From Sphingomonadaceae bacterium (lineage in GTDB: Bacteria > Pseudomonadota > Alphaproteobacteria > Sphingomonadales > Sphingomonadaceae), in NCBI GenBank assembly GCA_016000085.1, contig JAECRT010000001.1, positions 124,001-188,000 on the forward strand: a stretch of 64,000 nt of DNA. Direction: 5' to 3'. Shown here piece after piece: positions 38,909-48,728 of the stretch (its first letter is position 1; every line of letters starts with the position of its first letter). The position numbers were made by a program, and so were the translations under genes. The notes under the pieces were generated by a model. The model was not told where the DNA came from. It saw nothing but the letters and a program-made list of their open reading frames with translations, and did not search any database.

Positions 38909-39108
38909 CAGCATCTTAAAAGGGCGGATTCCCGGTAACGGGCTCCTCCACATATTATCATTTTCATCCGTTCTATCGTCATGCCCGCGTGGGCTTGGCG
39001 ACGCACGGATGCACGCCCTGATCAAGGGGTATTTCTTCGGGACGCCACCGCCGCGCTTTTCCGCACGAACGGTCGCGCCATTTTTCAGCAACAGGGAAGG
39101 AACAGGAC

Positions 39109-39504
39109 ATGGCTTTCCTCAATTTTGCACAACCCCTGGCGGGGCCGGACATGGCGGTGGGTGCAACCCCCGCCCTGCCAGTCCCTGCTTCGGACTTCAC
39201 GGCGCAGGAATGGCAGATCGTCGCGCTTGCCCGCACCGATGGACTCCATTCGCTGCGGGGTCCGAGCCGGTTCGATCGGCTGCGCACCTGGATTTTCGGT
39301 GAGGAAACCAGCCTCGTGCTAGCCAGCGAACGGCTGGAAGCACTGCGTCGCCTGGCCGTCGAAGCTTGGCATAAAGGCTATGCCGTCCCGCTTTCAGCCC
39401 TCGCCGCGTTTCGCGCCGCCGGCTTTTCGACCGGCCAGCTTGAACTGCTGCTCGCCACCATCAGCGCGGGCCGCCATGCCCGCACACGCCGGAGTTTTGC
39501 ATGA
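39109..39504 (+). CDS. Small uncharacterised protein, first structural gene of the efflux operon
   Basis: A 131-residue soluble protein with no signal peptide or membrane helix; I recognise no family. It contains 'FTAQEWQIVALARTDGLHSL' and a helical C-terminal half ('ERLEALRRLAVEAWHKGYAV', 'LSALAAFRAAGFSTGQLELL') ending in a basic tail. A strong ribosome site (GGAAGGA) precedes ATG 39109, and the stop overlaps the adaptor start (ATGA at 39501), so it is made in step with the pump. Possible roles are pump regulation or a cytoplasmic factor for the substrate, but nothing in the sequence decides. 38909-39108 otherwise holds only the leader sequence. Confidence 0.8.
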   Translation: MAFLNFAQPLAGPDMAVGATPALPVPASDFTAQEWQIVALARTDGLHSLRGPSRFDRLRTWIFGEETSLVLASERLEALRRLAVEAWHKGYAVPLSALAAFRAAGFSTGQLELLLATISAGRHARTRRSFA

Positions 39505-40763
39505 ACCAGATGACCAAAATTGCCGCTGACGCGCCTGTGTTTGCGGCAGGAACCTCGTCTCGCTGGCGCTGGTCGCGGCGTCACGGCGGTGTCGCCGCCA
39601 TAGCTCTGATCGCCGTGCTAGGGATCGGCTGGAAATGGATCGAACAACCACAGGCGCGGGCGTCGGCCGCCACGCTGGCGGCGGTCGGCGTCTCCGCGCC
39701 GCTCGCCCGCAGCGTGACGCAATGGGACGATTATGTCGGCCGCTTCGCCCCCAGCCAGACGGTCGAAATCCGTCCGCGCGTGTCGGGCGCGGTGACCGCC
39801 ATCCATTTCCGCGATGGCGATTCAGTCCAACGGGGCCAATTGCTTTTCACGATCGACCAGCGCCCTTTCCTCGCGGCTCTGGCTGAGGCCCGCGCCAATG
39901 TGGCCTCGGCGCGCAGCGGCCTGATGCTCGCGCACAATGACTATGCCCGCCTCCAGCGGCTGACCGGCGACGAAGCCGTGTCGGCGAGCGAGGCGGACAT
40001 GTTGCGCTCCCGCCTTCAAGCGGCGCAGGCGGCATTGGCCGGAGCGCAGGCGCGCGAACGGCAACGGGCGCTCGATGTCGAATTTACCCAGGTTCGCGCA
40101 CCGATTTCCGGGCGCGTCTCCGACCGTCGCGTCGATATCGGCAATCTGGTGTCTGGCGCCGAAGGCAGCGGCGCAACCCTGCTCACTTCGGTCAACCGGC
40201 TCGACCCCATCTATTTCAACTTCGACGCCTCCGAAGCGCTCTACCTCAAGTCGCAACGCGACAAAGGCGATAGCGGCGCGGTCGAGGTGCGCTTGCAGGA
40301 CGAAACCGACTATCGCTGGAAAGGCAAGCTCGACTTCACCGACAATGGCCTCGATCCCCGGTCTGGCACCATCCGCATCCGCGCCCTGTTCGACAATCCC
40401 GGCAATTTCCTGACGCCCGGCCTGTTCGGCAATATGCGCCTCGCCAATGGTGGCAAGGCCAACGCCCTGCTGGTCCCCGACGAAGCGATCCAGTCCGATC
40501 AGGCGCGCAAGACCGTGCTAGTCGTCGGCAAGGATGACAGCGTCGCGGTCAAGCCGGTCGAACTGGGTCCACTGGTCGATGGCCTGCGCATCATCCGCTC
40601 CGGCTTGTCGCCCGATGATCGGGTGATCGTGTCCAACATTCAAGCCGCGATGCCGGGGGCGAAGGTGGCGGTGCGCCCAGCGCGTATCACGCCCACTCCC
40701 GCGCCCGTTACGCCAGTCGACAGCGCAGCCCCGATCGCCGCCCAGGCGACCTTTACCCGCTGA
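39501..40763 (+). CDS. RND efflux periplasmic adaptor, MexE/AcrA type
   Basis: Membrane-fusion subunit of 420 residues that connects the RND pump with the outer-membrane channel. An N-terminal membrane segment ('GGVAAIALIAVLGIGWKWI', about 29-47) has no lipobox, unlike AcrA. The lipoyl and hairpin regions are clear ('IRPRVSGAVTAIHFRDGDSV' and 'VRAPISGRVSDRRVDIGNLV'), with beta-barrel and membrane-proximal domains ('FLTPGLFGNMRLANGGKANA'). The Pro/Ala-rich C-terminus is typical. It is translationally coupled to the small gene upstream and followed after 104 bp by the pump gene. Confidence 0.94.
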   Translation: MNQMTKIAADAPVFAAGTSSRWRWSRRHGGVAAIALIAVLGIGWKWIEQPQARASAATLAAVGVSAPLARSVTQWDDYVGRFAPSQTVEIRPRVSGAVTAIHFRDGDSVQRGQLLFTIDQRPFLAALAEARANVASARSGLMLAHNDYARLQRLTGDEAVSASEADMLRSRLQAAQAALAGAQARERQRALDVEFTQVRAPISGRVSDRRVDIGNLVSGAEGSGATLLTSVNRLDPIYFNFDASEALYLKSQRDKGDSGAVEVRLQDETDYRWKGKLDFTDNGLDPRSGTIRIRALFDNPGNFLTPGLFGNMRLANGGKANALLVPDEAIQSDQARKTVLVVGKDDSVAVKPVELGPLVDGLRIIRSGLSPDDRVIVSNIQAAMPGAKVAVRPARITPTPAPVTPVDSAAPIAAQATFTR

Positions 40764-40867
40764 ACCCAATCACCGCGCGCCAGCGCTGAACCAGACAAAA
40801 ACTGACCCGTGGTCCGGCCCTCGCCGGATCGCGCGTCACCCCTTTGCCCTACGCCAAGGATAAGCCG

Positions 40868-43800
40868 ATGCGCTTTTCACGCTTCTTCATCGACCGGCCG
40901 ATCTTCGCCGCCGTCATCGCGGTGGTCATCACCGTGGTCGGCGCGCTCGCCTTCATCGGCCTGCCCGTGTCCCAATATCCCGACATCGTGCCGCCAACCG
41001 TCACCGTGTCCGCCCAATATCCCGGCGCATCCGCCGAAACGGTCGCCTCGACCGTGGCTGCGCCCATCGAACAGGAAATCAACGGCGTCGACGACATGCT
41101 CTATCAGAGCAGCCAGTCGACCGGCGATGGCAAGGTCGTCATCACCGCGACCTTCAAGATCGGCACCGATCTGGATGCCGCGCAGGTGCTGGTGCAAAAC
41201 CGCGTTGCGGTCGCCGTTCCGCGCCTGCCGGAGGAAGTACAGCGCCTTGGCGTCGTTACGCGCAAGACCACGCCCGAATTTCTGATGGTCGTGAACCTGC
41301 AATCGCCCGACGGCGCGTTCGACCGCAATTATCTGTCCAATTATGCGCTGACGCAGGTGCGCGATCGCCTCGCGCGCCTCGACGGCGTGGGCGATGTCCA
41401 GCTATTCGGATCACGCGACTATGCCATGCGCATCTGGATCGACCCCGATCGCGCCGCCGCGCTCGATCTGACGGCGGGCGAGATCGTCTCGGCCCTGCGC
41501 GCGCAAAATGTGCAGGTGTCGGCCGGTTCGATCGGCCAACCCCCCTATGATCGGGGCGAAGCCTTCCAGCTTGGCGTCGAAATGCAGGGCCGCCTGACGG
41601 AGCCGGGCCAGTTCGCCAATATCGTTATCCGCACCGATGCCGACGGGCGTCAGGTCCGCGTGGCCGACGTCGCCCGTGTCGAACTGGGCGCGCAGGATTA
41701 TGGCGCGAACACCTATCTGTCGGGCAAGCCCACCGTCGTCATCGCGGTAATGCAGCGCCCCGGCTCCAACGCGCTCGACGCCGCGGAAAAGGTGAAAGCG
41801 GAAATGGACAGCCTGTCCGCCCGCTTTCCCAAGGGGCTGGAATATAGCGTCATCTACAACCCGACCGAATTTATCAGCCAGTCGATCGACGCTGTTTACC
41901 ACACGCTGGTCGAAGCAGTGTTGCTGGTCGTCCTCGTTATCTTGGTTTTCCTCCAGAACTGGCGCGCCGCGATCATCCCAATCATCGCCATCCCTGTCTC
42001 CCTTATCGGCACCGCGGCGATCCTTGCAGGGCTGGGTTACAGCCTGAATAACCTGTCCCTTTTTGGGCTGGTGCTGGCCATCGGCATCGTGGTCGATGAT
42101 GCGATCGTGGTGGTGGAAAATGTCGAACGCAACATCGCGAGCGGCATGACTCCATTAGAAGCGGCCCGCACCTCGATGGACGAGGTATCTTCCGCCCTTG
42201 TCGCCATCGTCCTCGTCCTGTGCGCCGTGTTCGTGCCGACCCTCTTCATCACCGGCATCTCCGGCGCGTTCTATCAGCAGTTCGCGGTAACCATCTCGAC
42301 CGCCACTATAATTTCGCTGATATTGTCCCTGACACTTTCCCCCGCCGCCGCTGCACTACTGCTGCATGGCAAGCATGGCCCCCGCGATCGCAGCGACGAT
42401 CCGCTCTGGCGGCAGAAAATGGGCATATTAGTGGACGGCTTCAATACCGGTTTCGACCGCCTCAGCACGGGCTATGGCCGCCTCACCCGCTTACTCGTCG
42501 CCCGGCCCAAGAAGATGTTGCTGACCTATGCCGGTCTGATCGTCGCGACGATCGCCTTGTTCTGGGTCACTCCCGGCGGCTTCATCCCGGCGCAGGATCA
42601 GGGCTATTTCCTGGCCGTCGCCCAGCTGCCTCCTGGCGCATCGCTGGAGCGTACGGACAAGGTCACGAAGGAAATCGCCGCGCGTATCATGCCGATTAAA
42701 GGGATAAGGGGAGCTGTGATGTTTGCCGGTTTCCATGGTGCGTCGCAGACGCAGGCACCCGACGCAGCGGCCATCTACTTCCCGTTCAAGAGTTTTGCCG
42801 AACGAAAAGCCGAAGGCGCTACTTACGCCGGGATCATGGAGCAGGCGCATAGAGCGTTGGCGGGCTACGATAAGGCGCAAATCCTTCTGCTGCCTCCGCC
42901 CACTATCTCCGGCCTAGTGCCCCCTGGCGGCTTTCGTCTGATGGTGGAGGACCGCGAAGGGCGAGGCTATGCGGCGCTCAACAAGGTTGCAGGTGACTTC
43001 ATCGCCAAGGCGAATGAGGAAAGCGGCCTGTCCCAGATCTATACGCTGTTCGGCATCGGCACGCCGCGAATCTACGCCGACGTCGATCGCCGCAAGGCCG
43101 ATCTGCTGGGTGTACCCCCACAACGCGTGTTCGAAGCGATGCAGGTCTATCTTGGCTCCGCCTTCGTCAACGATTTCAACTTGCTGGGCCGCACTTATCG
43201 CGTGACGGCACAGGCCGATGCCGACCATCGCGGGTCCGTCGCCGACATCGCCAACCTGAAAGCACGTTCGAATAGCGGTGCCATGGTACCGATCGGATCG
43301 GTATCGACTTTCGAGGACAGAACAGGCCCCTACCGCGTGGTGCGCTACAATCTGTTGCCGGCGATCGAGATCGATGGCGACAAGGCGCCCGGCTATTCTT
43401 CTGGTCAGGCGCTCTCGACGATGGAAAAACTGGCCGAAACCAACCTGCCGGCGGGCTATGGCACTGAATGGACGGGTGTTGCCTATCAGCAGATCAGCGC
43501 AGGCAATACCGCCGGTATCGTGTTCGGCATGGCGGTGTTCTTCGTCTTCCTCGTGCTGGCGGCGCAATATGAAAGCCTCACATTGCCGCTGTCGATCATC
43601 CTAATCGTGCCGATGTGCCTGTTCGCAGCGATGCTGGGCGTAAACCTGCGGGGCATGGACAATAATATCCTGACCCAAATCGGTCTGGTCGTGCTGATCG
43701 CGCTGGCGGCCAAGAATGCGATCCTTGTGGTCGAGTTCGCCAAGCAGGCGGAAGAGGAACGAGGCCTGTCGCCCGTCGAAGCCGCCATTCAGGCAGCCCA

Positions 43801-44056
43801 GACACGCCTGCGCCCGATCCTGATGACCAGCTTCGCGTTCATCCTGGGGGCGGTCCCTCTGGTGATCGCAACCGGCGCTGGCGCGGAACTCCGCCAAGCG
43901 CTGGGAACAGCGGTCTTCTTCGGCATGACGGGCGTTACCGCCTTCGGTCTGCTCTTCACCCCAACCTTCTATGTCGTGTGCCGCGCACTGGGCGACCGCT
44001 TCTCCCGCAACAACAGGGACGGCGGTCAGGCGATCGCGCTGCAACCGGCTGAATAG
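40868..44056 (+). CDS. RND multidrug efflux permease, MexF/AcrB type
   Basis: Proton-driven inner-membrane drug exporter of 1062 residues (HAE-1 family). TM1 begins 'FFIDRPIFAAVIAVVITVVG'. TM4 carries the proton-relay 'GIVVDDAIVVVENVERNI' with the paired Asp. Two large periplasmic porter domains and the C-terminal 'LVVLIALAAKNAILVVEFAK' helix with the conserved Lys complete the AcrB fold. ATG 40868 has an AAGGA ribosome site; the frame could open 8 codons earlier but without one. Sequence character is nearest MexF (dyes, chloramphenicol, quinolones), but substrates cannot be read from sequence. Regulation is predicted through the TetR operators at 38777-38839. Confidence 0.95.
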   Translation: MRFSRFFIDRPIFAAVIAVVITVVGALAFIGLPVSQYPDIVPPTVTVSAQYPGASAETVASTVAAPIEQEINGVDDMLYQSSQSTGDGKVVITATFKIGTDLDAAQVLVQNRVAVAVPRLPEEVQRLGVVTRKTTPEFLMVVNLQSPDGAFDRNYLSNYALTQVRDRLARLDGVGDVQLFGSRDYAMRIWIDPDRAAALDLTAGEIVSALRAQNVQVSAGSIGQPPYDRGEAFQLGVEMQGRLTEPGQFANIVIRTDADGRQVRVADVARVELGAQDYGANTYLSGKPTVVIAVMQRPGSNALDAAEKVKAEMDSLSARFPKGLEYSVIYNPTEFISQSIDAVYHTLVEAVLLVVLVILVFLQNWRAAIIPIIAIPVSLIGTAAILAGLGYSLNNLSLFGLVLAIGIVVDDAIVVVENVERNIASGMTPLEAARTSMDEVSSALVAIVLVLCAVFVPTLFITGISGAFYQQFAVTISTATIISLILSLTLSPAAAALLLHGKHGPRDRSDDPLWRQKMGILVDGFNTGFDRLSTGYGRLTRLLVARPKKMLLTYAGLIVATIALFWVTPGGFIPAQDQGYFLAVAQLPPGASLERTDKVTKEIAARIMPIKGIRGAVMFAGFHGASQTQAPDAAAIYFPFKSFAERKAEGATYAGIMEQAHRALAGYDKAQILLLPPPTISGLVPPGGFRLMVEDREGRGYAALNKVAGDFIAKANEESGLSQIYTLFGIGTPRIYADVDRRKADLLGVPPQRVFEAMQVYLGSAFVNDFNLLGRTYRVTAQADADHRGSVADIANLKARSNSGAMVPIGSVSTFEDRTGPYRVVRYNLLPAIEIDGDKAPGYSSGQALSTMEKLAETNLPAGYGTEWTGVAYQQISAGNTAGIVFGMAVFFVFLVLAAQYESLTLPLSIILIVPMCLFAAMLGVNLRGMDNNILTQIGLVVLIALAAKNAILVVEFAKQAEEERGLSPVEAAIQAAQTRLRPILMTSFAFILGAVPLVIATGAGAELRQALGTAVFFGMTGVTAFGLLFTPTFYVVCRALGDRFSRNNRDGGQAIALQPAE

Positions 44057-44067
44057 GACTAAGTGTC

Positions 44068-45486
44068 ATGACAAGAAACTTTCCAAAAAGCGTCATCGCC
44101 CTTTTGCTCGGCGCCAGCGCCCTGACAGCGTGCGCCACAGGGCCGGACTATCACCCCCCTGCCACGACGACGAGTGCCGCCGCGCCGTTCATCGGCACGG
44201 CCAGTCCGGCGGTCAGCACCGCAGCAGCAGACGATCACTGGTGGCGGCTCTATAGCGACCCCATACTCGACAGGCTGGTGACCGATGCCCTGGCGGCCAA
44301 CACCGACATCCGCGTCGCGGTCGCCAGACTGGAGCGCGCCCGCGCCCAGTTGCGCGGCGCACGATCGGATCGGCTACCCAGCACCGCGCTCAGCGGATCG
44401 CCCGGCTATGGCCGGGTGTCCGAAAGCCAAGCCCTGCCAGGCATGGACCGGGAGAACTGGACGGTCAGTGCTGGCCTCAACGTCGCGTATGAAATCGACC
44501 TGTTCGGCCGGGTGAAGCGTAGCATCGAGGCGGCGCGTGGTGACGTGGGCGCGGCGGCGGGCGATGCCGACGCGGTGCGGGTCGCTGTCGTCTCCGACAC
44601 GGTGCGCGCCTATGTCGACGTCACGGCATCGGCCCAACGGATCGCGGTGGCGCAGGAGACGGTCGATCTGCTCGACAAGTCGATCCGCATCACCAATGCG
44701 CGGTTTGAGGCGGGGCGCTCGGACCGGTTGGACGTAATCCGCGCGACCACCCTGCGCGACCAGCAAAAGGCATTGATCCCCAATCTGGTGGCCGACCGCG
44801 ATGCCGCGCTGTTCCGGCTGGCGACACTGACCGGGCGGACGCCACAGGATCTGCCCGCCGATGTGCGCGACAGCAAGGTCACGCCTGACCTGACCCAACC
44901 GATCCCGGTCGGTGACGGGCAAGGCTTGCTCGCGCGTCGCCCCGATGTGCGGGCCGCCGAACAGAGACTGGCGGCGGACACCGCGCGCGTCGGTGTGGCT
45001 ACGGCGGATCTCTACCCCCGCATCACACTGGGCGGATCGATCGGCACTACCGCGGTCGGCGGCGGCAATTTTTTGGGCGGCGGCCCGCTCAACTTTCTGC
45101 TGGGGCCGCTCATCAACTGGGCCTTCCCCAATCAGGAAGCGAACCGGGCGCGGATTGTCGCGGCCAAAGCCGATGGCGCGGCGTCGCTCGCAACGTTCGA
45201 CGGCACAGTGCTGCGGGCGCTGGAGGAAACCGAAACGGCCTTGTCATCCTATGGCAATGCGCTGGAACGACGGGAGACTCTCAAGTCCGCGCGGGACGAG
45301 GCGGCCCGAGCGGCGCGCATCAGCCTTGCTCGCCAACGCGAAGGGCAGATCGATTTCCTGACCGTTCTGGATGCGCTACGGACGCAGGCGGCGGCGGATG
45401 CTGACTTGGCTACCGCAAATCGCGCGGTTGCCTTTGCGCAGGTGGACCTGTTTCGTGCGCTCGGTGGGGGGTGGACCACGACCTGA
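44068..45486 (+). CDS. RND outer-membrane channel lipoprotein (OprM/NodT type)
   Basis: Outer-membrane efflux lipoprotein of 472 residues. The lipobox 'GASALTAC' puts the acylated Cys at about residue 18, followed by 'ATGPDYHPP', the conserved opening of the NodT/OprM family. Two OEP repeats follow, including 'DHWWRLYSDPILDRLVTDAL', 'ARRPDVRAAEQRLAADTARV' and 'YPRITLGGSIGTTA'. It closes the TetR-controlled operon and starts 11 bp after the pump gene. No clear terminator is visible between its stop and the 6-phosphogluconolactonase gene at 45599. Confidence 0.94.
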   Translation: MTRNFPKSVIALLLGASALTACATGPDYHPPATTTSAAAPFIGTASPAVSTAAADDHWWRLYSDPILDRLVTDALAANTDIRVAVARLERARAQLRGARSDRLPSTALSGSPGYGRVSESQALPGMDRENWTVSAGLNVAYEIDLFGRVKRSIEAARGDVGAAAGDADAVRVAVVSDTVRAYVDVTASAQRIAVAQETVDLLDKSIRITNARFEAGRSDRLDVIRATTLRDQQKALIPNLVADRDAALFRLATLTGRTPQDLPADVRDSKVTPDLTQPIPVGDGQGLLARRPDVRAAEQRLAADTARVGVATADLYPRITLGGSIGTTAVGGGNFLGGGPLNFLLGPLINWAFPNQEANRARIVAAKADGAASLATFDGTVLRALEETETALSSYGNALERRETLKSARDEAARAARISLARQREGQIDFLTVLDALRTQAAADADLATANRAVAFAQVDLFRALGGGWTTT

Positions 45487-45598
45487 TCCATTGCGCTCGA
45501 CTGGCTAACTTGAACCACCGGCTCAGACCGTTGGCGAGACGGACAGGATAGCTCAGCCAACTTGCTGGCCGTGGAGAAACCAGATAATCGACGCAGCC

Positions 45599-46294
45599 AT
45601 GGCCGATATTCGTGAGTTTCGTTTTCCTGATGCTCGGGCCGCCGCCGATGCGCTGGCGCAGGCGATTGCCGATCGGCTGGCGGCGGCGATTGCCGAACGC
45701 GCGACGGCGACCGTCGCCTTGTCTGGGGGCCGGTCGCCCGCTGCGGTATTCGAAGCGTTGCACGATGTGGCGCTGCCCTGGGACAAGGTCGTCATTACGC
45801 AGGTCGATGAGCGGTGGGTGCCGATGAATCATCCCGACAGTAACAGCCAGTTGATCCGTTGCCATCTATTGCAGGGGTTCGCCGCTGCCGCCCGCTTCGT
45901 GCCGATGAAGAATGACGCCTCGACCGCGCGGGCCGGTCAGCCGGAATGCGAGGCGGCGCTGCATGCCCTGCCGCTGCCGTTCGATGTCATGCTGCTGGGC
46001 ATGGGCGAGGATGGCCATACCGCGTCGCTCTTTCCCGAAGCAGCGGAATTGCAGGAAGGGCTAACGACACGGGCGCTGACACTAGCGCTCACGCCGCCCG
46101 CCGCGCCCCACGAGCGCATGTCGTTGAGCGCGCGGGGATTGCTTGAAAGCCGGGTGCTGATCCTACAAATCGGCGGCGCGGCCAAGGAGGCGGTCTATCG
46201 CGCGGCGCTGGCGCAGGGGCCGGTCGAGGACATGCCGATCCGCGCGATCCTCCGCCAGACCAAGGTGCCGGTCGAAGTCTGGATCAGCGAGTAG
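45599..46294 (+). CDS. pgl: 6-phosphogluconolactonase
   Basis: Hydrolyses 6-phosphoglucono-1,5-lactone to 6-phosphogluconate, the second step of the oxidative pentose phosphate and Entner-Doudoroff pathways. Cytoplasmic, 231 residues, the usual length. Family motifs are 'ATVALSGGRSPAAVFEAL' (phosphate binding, about 38-55), 'VITQVDERWVPMNHPDSNSQ' and 'LLGMGEDGHTASLFP' near residue 138, with the conserved His and Asp. No zwf or edd gene lies nearby here, which is unusual, since pgl is often clustered with them. The 3' end overlaps the convergent MaoC gene by 11 bp. Confidence 0.94.
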   Translation: MADIREFRFPDARAAADALAQAIADRLAAAIAERATATVALSGGRSPAAVFEALHDVALPWDKVVITQVDERWVPMNHPDSNSQLIRCHLLQGFAAAARFVPMKNDASTARAGQPECEAALHALPLPFDVMLLGMGEDGHTASLFPEAAELQEGLTTRALTLALTPPAAPHERMSLSARGLLESRVLILQIGGAAKEAVYRAALAQGPVEDMPIRAILRQTKVPVEVWISE

Positions 46295-46745
46295 AAACCC
46301 CGCTGCCTTGCAGCAGCGCCATGCGCAGGCACTGGCACACTATTTCGTCGCGCTGGTTAATCAGTCGGTGGGTGAAGGTGACGATGCCCGCGCCCGGACG
46401 CGATTTGCTGGCTTTCAAATCGGTCACTTCGGTTTCCGCGCGAAGCGTGTCGCCAAGGAACACCGGCTTTGGCATGACGAGCTTTTCATAGCCCAGATTG
46501 GCGATCAGCGTGCCCAGCGTCGTGTCGCCCACCGACAGGCCGACCATCAACGCGAAGGTGAAGGTGCCGTTGACGAGGATCTGACCAAACTCGCTCGCCT
46601 TTGCCGCTTCCGCGTCGATATGCAGCGGCTGCGGATTATGGGTCATGACGGAAAAGAGAAGATTGTCGGTCTCCGTTACGGTGCGACGGATGTCATGGGC
46701 GATGCGATCGCCAATGGTCCACTGATCAAACGCGCGACCGGCCAT
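46284..46745 (-). CDS. MaoC-family (hot-dog) dehydratase
   Basis: A 153-residue single hot-dog domain protein of the MaoC/R-hydratase group, which hydrates trans-2-enoyl-CoA or related CoA esters. The conserved catalytic stretch is 'HNPQPLHIDAEAAKASEFGQ' (about 36-55) with the Asp and His of the hydratase site, followed by 'ILVNGTFTFALMVGLSVGD'. The start has a strong ribosome site (AGAGAGGA). It lies 133 bp downstream of the methylcrotonyl-CoA carboxylase genes on the same strand, so a role in the same branched-chain pathway is possible; related proteins act on mesaconyl-CoA or beta-methylmalyl-CoA. Exact substrate unknown. Confidence 0.88.
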   Translation of the reverse strand: MAGRAFDQWTIGDRIAHDIRRTVTETDNLLFSVMTHNPQPLHIDAEAAKASEFGQILVNGTFTFALMVGLSVGDTTLGTLIANLGYEKLVMPKPVFLGDTLRAETEVTDLKASKSRPGAGIVTFTHRLINQRDEIVCQCLRMALLQGSGVSTR

Positions 46746-46878
46746 GGGGGTTCGTCCTCTCTTAACTTCGCATATTTCCCGGTAAATCGGTAATTTTATG
46801 TCGATGAAGTGAAATTAAATAACGCGCCGGGTCTTTCAACACTGCCGACCATCGCATGACGAGGGGGCAGTAGGACAG

Positions 46879-48723
46879 CTAGAGCGCGACGGCCTTATCG
46901 ACTTTCACCAACAACATGCCCTCACTGACCTGCCCGCCCTCGCTGGCGTTGAGTTCCGCGATGACGCCATCGAAGGGCGCGACCAGGCTATGCTCCATTT
47001 TCATAGCTTCCAGGGTAAGAAGCTTCTGGCCTTTTTTGACATCATCGCCCGCGCTGACCGCGACGGCGATAATGCGACCGGGCATGGGTGAGAGAATGGC
47101 GCCGTCGGAGGCGTCCGTCCCACCCGCCCCACCCGCACGCCATGGCGCCAGTCGCCAGACCTGCCCGCCCTGCACGACGAGCACATCGGCCAGCGGTTCG
47201 TCCGCGCCTTCACGCGGATCGCAGCGGATGACGATCTTTTCGCCGTCGAGCAGAAACGCGGCTTCGTCATGTACCGGCGCATTGAGGCGGAAGCCTGCCA
47301 GCGCGCCACCACGCATCAGGCTGGCGGCCGCGTCGGCAAGGGCGTCGTCGTCCGGGTGGGCAGCGGGCATCAGTGCGTCGCCCTCTCGCCCGATCAGGCC
47401 GGTGTCGAGCCGGGCCGCGACGAAATCGGGATGATCGAGCGCCTTGACCAGAAAACCCGCATTGGTCTTGAGCGGCCAGATGGCGGTATCGTCCAATGCT
47501 TCGGCCAGTGTAGCGCGCGCGGCGTCGCGGGTCGCGCCATGGGCAATGACCTTGGCGATCATCGGATCATAATAAGGTGATATGACCGCACCCTGCGCTA
47601 CCCCGGTATCGATCCGGCACCCCTCGCCCAGTTCGAACGTGTCGAGCGTGCCGATCGAGGGCAAAAACCCCTTGGCCGGGTCTTCGGCATAGAGCCGCGC
47701 TTCCATCGCCCAGCCATTGATCGACAATTCCGCCTGCGCCTTGGGCAGCGGTTCGCCAGACGCCACGCGCAATTGCCATTCGACCAGATCCTGACCGGTA
47801 ATCTCTTCAGTTACCGGATGTTCGACCTGAAGCCGGGTGTTCATTTCCATAAACCAGATGCGATCGGCGCGCAGGCCTTCCGATCCGTCGGCGATGAACT
47901 CTATCGTGCCAGCGCCGACATAGTCGACCGCCTTGGCAGCGCGAACCGCCGCAGCACAGATGGCTTCGCGCGTCGCTGCGTCCATGCCGGGCGCAGGGGC
48001 TTCCTCGATCACCTTCTGGTGACGGCGCTGTAACGAGCAGTCGCGCTCGAACAGGTGGACGACATTGCCATGCGTGTCGCCAAATATCTGCACTTCGATA
48101 TGGCGCGGGTTTGTGACCCATTTTTCCAGCAGCACCTGGTCGTTGCCAAAGGAGGAGGCCGCCTCACGCTGGCAAGAGAGCAGCGCGTCGGCAAAATCGG
48201 CGGGGGCGTCGACCTTGCGCATCCCCTTGCCGCCGCCGCCCGCGACCGCCTTGATGAGGACGGGATAGCCTATCGCGTCCGCCTCCGCCTTGAGGCGTTC
48301 TGGGGCTTGGTCGGCGCCCAGATAACCGGGGGTCGTGGGGACGCCGGCATCCTGCATCAGCGTCTTGGCGGCGTCTTTCAGCCCCATGGCGGTGATGCTG
48401 GCAGGGTTCGGCCCGACCCAGATCAACCCGGCATCCTGGACAGCCTGCGCAAAAGCGGCATTTTCGCTGAGGAAGCCATAGCCGGGATGAATCGCCTGCG
48501 CGCCGCTTTCCAGCGCGGCGGCAATGATCTTGTCGCCGACAAGATAGGATTCACGCACCGGCGAGGGGCCGATATGCACGGCCGCGTCGGCGGAGCGGAC
48601 ATGAAGCGCATGGGCGTCGGCGTCCGAATAGACGGCGACGGTATGAATACCCAGCCGACGCGCGGTACGGATGATCCGGCAAGCGATTTCGCCGCGATTG
48701 GCGATGAGGAGAGACTGGATCAT
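46879..48723 (-). CDS. liuD: Methylcrotonyl-CoA carboxylase alpha (biotin) subunit
   Basis: Biotin carboxylase/biotin carrier subunit of 614 residues that carboxylates biotin for the leucine-degradation enzyme 3-methylcrotonyl-CoA carboxylase. The N-terminal carboxylase domain opens 'MIQSLLIANRGEIACRIIRT', with ATP-grasp motifs ('AVAGGGGKGMRKV', about 160-172; 'EMNTRLQVEHPVTE' near 290). The C-terminal biotinyl domain has the attachment site 'LEAMKMEHSL' (Lys near 580). The start at 48723 is five bases after the beta-subunit stop. Propionyl-CoA carboxylase alpha is similar, but the neighbouring isovaleryl-CoA dehydrogenase and beta subunit favour MCC. Confidence 0.92.
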   Translation of the reverse strand: MIQSLLIANRGEIACRIIRTARRLGIHTVAVYSDADAHALHVRSADAAVHIGPSPVRESYLVGDKIIAAALESGAQAIHPGYGFLSENAAFAQAVQDAGLIWVGPNPASITAMGLKDAAKTLMQDAGVPTTPGYLGADQAPERLKAEADAIGYPVLIKAVAGGGGKGMRKVDAPADFADALLSCQREAASSFGNDQVLLEKWVTNPRHIEVQIFGDTHGNVVHLFERDCSLQRRHQKVIEEAPAPGMDAATREAICAAAVRAAKAVDYVGAGTIEFIADGSEGLRADRIWFMEMNTRLQVEHPVTEEITGQDLVEWQLRVASGEPLPKAQAELSINGWAMEARLYAEDPAKGFLPSIGTLDTFELGEGCRIDTGVAQGAVISPYYDPMIAKVIAHGATRDAARATLAEALDDTAIWPLKTNAGFLVKALDHPDFVAARLDTGLIGREGDALMPAAHPDDDALADAAASLMRGGALAGFRLNAPVHDEAAFLLDGEKIVIRCDPREGADEPLADVLVVQGGQVWRLAPWRAGGAGGTDASDGAILSPMPGRIIAVAVSAGDDVKKGQKLLTLEAMKMEHSLVAPFDGVIAELNASEGGQVSEGMLLVKVDKAVAL

Positions 48724-48728
48724 CACGC

